DNA of 64,000 bases from Saccopteryx bilineata (Eukaryota; Chordata; Mammalia; Chiroptera; Emballonuridae): NCBI RefSeq assembly GCF_036850765.1, contig NC_089491.1:94334740-94398739 (forward strand). The letters are read 5' to 3'. The first letter of the stretch is position 1. Each line of letters opens with the position of its first letter. Shown piece after piece: positions 59,705 through 64,000 of the stretch. Made by a program: the position numbers and the translations under genes. The notes under the pieces were generated by a model. It ran no database searches. It saw nothing but the letters and a program-made list of their open reading frames with translations, and was not told where the DNA came from.

Positions 59705-61584
59705 CCTACTATGTCCCTTGCTCTTCCTCAAAACTACTATTTAGATCAGGCATTGCCATAACTAAAAGAGGTTTAGTTTTCTCCAGCATAGGTTTCTTCT
59801 GCAGAAGCATCCGAGATGGTTACTCAGAAATGGCTGCTGTCATCTCACTCTGTGGCTCCTGCTCTAGTGTGCGTGAGTGTGCATATGTGTGTGAGATGAG
59901 AGAGAGATGCAGGTACAGGGAAAGCTATTAAGATATAACTACCAAATTCTACAGCTCAAAATAGTCAGTTTAACATCAAGCCATGCCCAATATTACCTAC
60001 TGGATCAGAAGTCAGATTCAATACAAGGCCAGATTTTAAAACAAAATTTAAATTTTGATCTTCAAACAAAAGCTAGACCACATTCAGAACTCATTCCAAT
60101 AAGACATATACTCTTAAAGTAGTCGGGAAATGTTCTTTTACTTTACATGTGTTTCAGGGTTACTTTTTGTTGTTGTTAAATATCTGATACTTATAACACG
60201 AGCACAGTTTGCATCCTACAAAACTTGAAAGATAATTCTGTTTGAATCAGAAGAGATGCTGACTTGATTATTGCTTTTGTTCAAAACAATTGCTTTATAA
60301 TTTATACACTGTAATATCCTTATCTTACCATCAGTTCTTGAGCACACTGATTTTCTCTTCTGCTTTGATGGTTTTATTTTACTCACAAGTTGTTTTGGAT
60401 GCAGGAAATCAAATACAGAAAGATGGAATCTGGTGTTATATAGTAAAATTGATGAAGTCAAATCTTTCCCCTGGCTAAAATGACTCTCCGGTAATAAACA
60501 ATGATCATTCTCTCAGGCCACTGGGGCGTAACCATACATGTAGTGTGAGTAATTCCCTAGCAGAAAAAATTAACAAATGTAACTCAAATGAACTTAACTT
60601 GTTAGAGTATAGAGTTAATGAGCCTGAAACATGTGAGATTAGTTTAGAAAAGTGAGCTTGGGCAGGCTCCAAAGCAGCAGACTGCATCCCACGCACTAGC
60701 AAATCTAGTCTATTTGTCATAAGAGGGAGCAAAGGCAAGCGAGTCAGTAGTCAATACGGTAACTCTCACAATCTTTGGAGGAGAGGAAGCTAAAAATGGG
60801 TAAGTAGAGTTTCAAAAGACTAGATACTTTGTGGAAAGATGTCCTGAGTGAATTTGGAAGACATACATTTATATGTGTAAATTTGTATTTGTAGCATAGT
60901 CTTTATATTAGGCACTTTATATTTACCTGCATTCTTAATACCCTTCTTTTTTTTCATAATTTAGTCTGAAAGTACATTAAGTTTTGTCCTACCTATTTTT
61001 AAAATGTTTAAAAGGGAAAATAAAGATAAAAATATAATTTATGAGGAAAACATTATCCTACTTAAATCTCTTAGAATAAACTTTTGTCTTTGGCCAGTCT
61101 CTGAAGACAGATTACCTGCTGGAAGATACTCACTTTCATGATTCCTAAAAATAAATATTCTTCCTTAAACTTGAGTAAATAATATAACTTTTCTGTGCTT
61201 CAATTTCTTCTGCTGAAAAATAGGAATAAAAAGAGTACCTACCTCCTAGAGTAGGGTTACTACATGTCTGCTATTCAAAAGCACTATGTTATCCTCAAAG
61301 TGAAACAAAGTTAGATTTCTACTTTACACCATACCAAAAAATAATAATAATTGTATTGAAGATTTTGAAGTTAATGATGAATTTTTTAAAAAAGAAATCC
61401 CTGACAAAGGGTACAGTTTCTGTTATACAAGAATAAGTCCTAGAGATATACTGCACAGCATAGTATAGTAGCCAATACTGTATTACACACATAACATCTA
61501 CTAAGAGGGTAAACTTTGTTGTGTTTATATCACAAAAAAAGTGATAAGAAATAAAATATAAAGAGAACAAAAAGAAAATTTGGA
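59705..61584. other. Unassigned DNA
   Basis: About 1.9 kb of AT-rich sequence. A MIR-like piece lies near 61190-61260. No gene recognised. Confidence 0.4.
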
Positions 61585-61715
61585 AGGGATGGATATGTTT
61601 ATGGCACAGATTGTGATAGTTTCATATGTGTAGACTTATCTCCAAACTTATTAAATATGTACAGCCTTTTGTATGTCAACTGTGCCTCAGTATAGTGTTT
61701 TGAAAAAGGATGGAG
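61585..61715 (+). mobile_element. Old L1 3' end fragment
   Basis: GATTGTGATAGTTTCATATG, GTGTAGACTTATCTCCAAAC, AATATGTACAGCCTTTTGTA and TGTCAACTGTGCCTCAGTAT follow the end of L1MB-type elements in order. Confidence 0.75.
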
Positions 61716-63530
61716 GAAAATATATTTTATAATCTTGAGGAGGAGAAGTTTGTGTAAGCAGGACAACAAAGCTAGGAATCATAGCAGAAAAAATTAACAT
61801 ATTCAAATCTATAAGGATTTAAACCTTCTAGGCAGAAAAATAGTTTCTCTAAACCAACCAAAAAAGTAAAGTTATTTTTTAAATTATTTGAACACATGTA
61901 ACAAAAAGGTAATGTACATAGTATATTTTAAAATTTATAGAAATTAAGAAAAGACCTCTCAATGGAAAAGAAAAAGAAAAAGCAGGAAGAGTACACGAAC
62001 TGGCTACCCACAAAAGAAGCAATGTATGTTTCTTTTTTAAATGCTCTTTTAATTAACAACCAGTCATCAAAATAAAAACAATATCAAGATTGGTAATAAT
62101 CAGGTTTGCATCCATGGTGAAATGTGAATCTGTTAAAGATTTGAGAGATGGGATACTGGATTCAAGAATAAGGAGATAAGATGGAAAATGTAGAGAATGA
62201 GATCAACAAGAAAACAGAAGGAATGAGGGAGAAAAGATCTGGCATAACTGAACTGCAGGCAGCTGAGACGGCCCTTTGGGGCTTGCCATGAAATAGACCT
62301 TTCTCTGCGTCACACCGTACTCAAGCTTGGAAAGTTACTGGCTTTACAATTCTTAGTTTCTTCATCTGTAACATAAGATACAATTATAAGGATCGAACAA
62401 AACAATATATTTGGTTCTGTGAACTCCATCTCACCTACACCGGGCCCTGAGGTTTTTAGTTAAACTTTTTTTCCTGATTAATGTGACTCTCCCTTCTACT
62501 GTTGGTGCTGAGACCATCTAGGGCACAGGAGGAGCAGACCAGGACTTCTTCATTCTCGTGCCCCATCAATAAAACCATCAGCAAAGCTGAAAACAGCAAA
62601 CCTCTTCTGAGGTTCAAAACAAAATAGACAGGAGCAGGTTTTCAGATCCCGGTCTGAGCTGTCCTCCCCAGCAACCAGGGAACAAGCCCTCTTGACCAGT
62701 GAGTGAAGCAAATGCAGTTGGAGAGCAGGACAGATTATACGACCCACATTTGCTCTTCAGTTATTTTATATAGTTTTCATTTTAGTGATGGCTTTGTTTA
62801 AATTTTTTATATGGTCACCTTTTATGTATTTTATGTACATTTATTAAGTATAAGGGAATATTAAAGTGTAAGGGAATGCTAAAGCATTCAGAAATTCTCA
62901 TTATCCCAGAGATGGGATGAAGGTTGTGTCAGTAAGACAGTAAATAATAAATATGTTCATAAATACATAAAATATTTCTTGGGAATAAAAGGCAAAAAAA
63001 GAAAAGAAAAAAACCATGAAAGAGAGGAAAAAGGCAAGGAGGGAGAAAGGATGGAGGGAAGGAGGGAGGGGGAGAGAGAGAGGGAAATAGCAACCTCTGA
63101 GAGAGGGGTTTATCCAGCAAAGACTGCCTCCTAGTGGAATTGTCACTGAGTGGGATGCTTTGGCCTCAGCCAGTCCTGGGAGATGGCCAGAGCCATCAGA
63201 GCAGCTGACCTGCAAGACTTCAAAGCAAAATAAAAAGCAAATGAATAAATATGGGTACATCAGTAGATTCTGAATCTTGACAACACAGAAGCCTTATTCA
63301 ATTTGATCCCTGTGCATCAGAGACTTTAAATGGCCATTAGTCAGGCACGCTGCCACTCTCGTCTCAGTTGCGGAAGGTTAATGCTGTTTATGGGGAATAA
63401 AGCAGCTATATTTCATGTGAGCAAATGAAAGGAAACAAGACTTCTTGTGATAAAACGAAGAATAAATATAAACAGTATTGCCTTATCTTGCATAAGCCTT
63501 CACGGACCTTTTATCAACCAATTTAAATAA
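61716..63530. other. Unassigned DNA
   Basis: No gene recognised. A polypurine stretch at about 63016-63090 makes the P/S/L-rich minus frame at 62901-63260. The flank of L1-C begins after 63480. Confidence 0.4.
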
Positions 63531-63534
63531 GTTC

Positions 63535-64000
63535 CTCGACGTCACGGAAATGGCGCCATGAGCAGAGCGTCCGACAGCTCTCCCCTAAATCACAACAAAT
63601 TTATCAACTAGAAACAGAAAAATTTATCCTCGGAGCATTCCGGAGTTCCACACAAACTGATAGCGAAAGGACTGTTATCACTTGAATCTGAGCAGACGAG
63701 GGTGTGGAGGAATCTACCACAGGGACGTTCTTTCAAACCGCAAGGAAGTGCGCCTGTGGTGAGTCAGCCCATATACTTGGGAACCGCAAGCCGCCGCGAG
63801 CGGCTGCCGCGAGCCGCCGCCACGAGCCACCGCGCACGCGCCTGGTCCGGTTAAGCACCGCTGATGTTCCCAGCGGCCCGCACACTGCGAGTGGGGGTCG
63901 CTGGCCACCGGTGCCCGGAGCGCCCCATTCGCGCGTGTGTCTTGGGCATTCCACGCGCCCAGGGCGCCCTGCTGGCCCGCACACCCAGGGGGCTCCATTA
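63535..64000 (+). mobile_element. 5' end of a third LINE-1 (L1-C), cut by the window
   Basis: From GACGTCACGGAAATGGCGCC onward it matches the start of L1-A, including CAACTAGAAACAGAAAAAT and the CGCCTGTGGTGAGTCA stretch. It retains about 75 bp (near 63676-63750) missing from L1-A, so it is the fuller version of that 5' UTR type. From about 63780 it is CpG-rich. Same orientation as L1-A and L1-B. TSD and ORFs lie outside the window, so its coding state is unknown. Confidence 0.92.
63537..63555 (+). promoter_or_regulatory. CRE-like and YY1-like sites at the L1-C 5' end
   Basis: CGACGTCA (63537-63544) differs from the palindromic CRE by one base, and AAATGGCG (63548-63555) is the YY1-like core. 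The spacing is the same as in L1-A. Confidence 0.5.

Overview
The window is mammalian nuclear DNA, AT-rich and dominated by repeats. It looks like a gene desert: I found no intact host protein gene, no functional tRNA or rRNA gene and no CRISPR array. The best clue to the organism is the SINEs. tRNA-derived elements with heads such as 'GCCTGACCAGGCTGTGGCGC' (25639) resemble, from memory, the Rhin-1 family of horseshoe bats and relatives (Yinpterochiroptera). Together with bat-like L1 3' ends and several short hAT elements, this suggests a rhinolophoid bat. That is recognition, not a database result.

Layout. 102-7667 is a near-full-length LINE-1 (L1-A) with a perfect 16-bp target-site duplication (TSD), a 2.2-kb 5' UTR, a broken ORF1 and a broken ORF2. 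7684-18099 is unique DNA mixed with two SINEs, hAT elements, a probable LTR and two copies of an unnamed repeat, one of them interrupted by a second repeat. 18100-25393 is a second long L1 (L1-B) in the same orientation. Its ORFs are broken, its 3' end is missing, and its 5' UTR differs in the middle and carries tandem ~240-bp monomers. 25.6-29.3 kb holds SINEs, a second copy of the inserted repeat, and a decayed Charlie-like hAT transposase (about 27961-29272). 29976-32545 has two 5'-truncated, internally inverted L1 insertions in opposite orientations, both bounded by TSDs. 32.7-47 kb holds probable LTRs, a hAT MITE, SINEs, a perfect 87-bp tandem duplication, a solo LTR, rearranged antisense L1 pieces, L2 and MIR. 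48.9-53.3 kb is old L1 interrupted by a SINE, then a Tigger-like MITE. 53-63.5 kb is mostly unrecognised DNA with an L2 fragment, a probable LTR and a 514-bp hAT element. The window ends in the 5' end of a third L1 (L1-C, from about 63535).

How the parts relate. L1 machinery explains most of the structure: the long L1s, the twin-primed fragments, and the SINEs, which carry L1-style TSDs. The three L1 5' ends share a terminal block with a YY1-like site. An exact palindromic CRE is present in L1-A and a one-mismatch version in L1-C. I found no convincing undescribed host or defence system. The most informative observations concern the modular L1 5' UTRs, a frameshift shared by L1-A and L1-B, the paired twin-primed insertions, and the buried hAT transposase.
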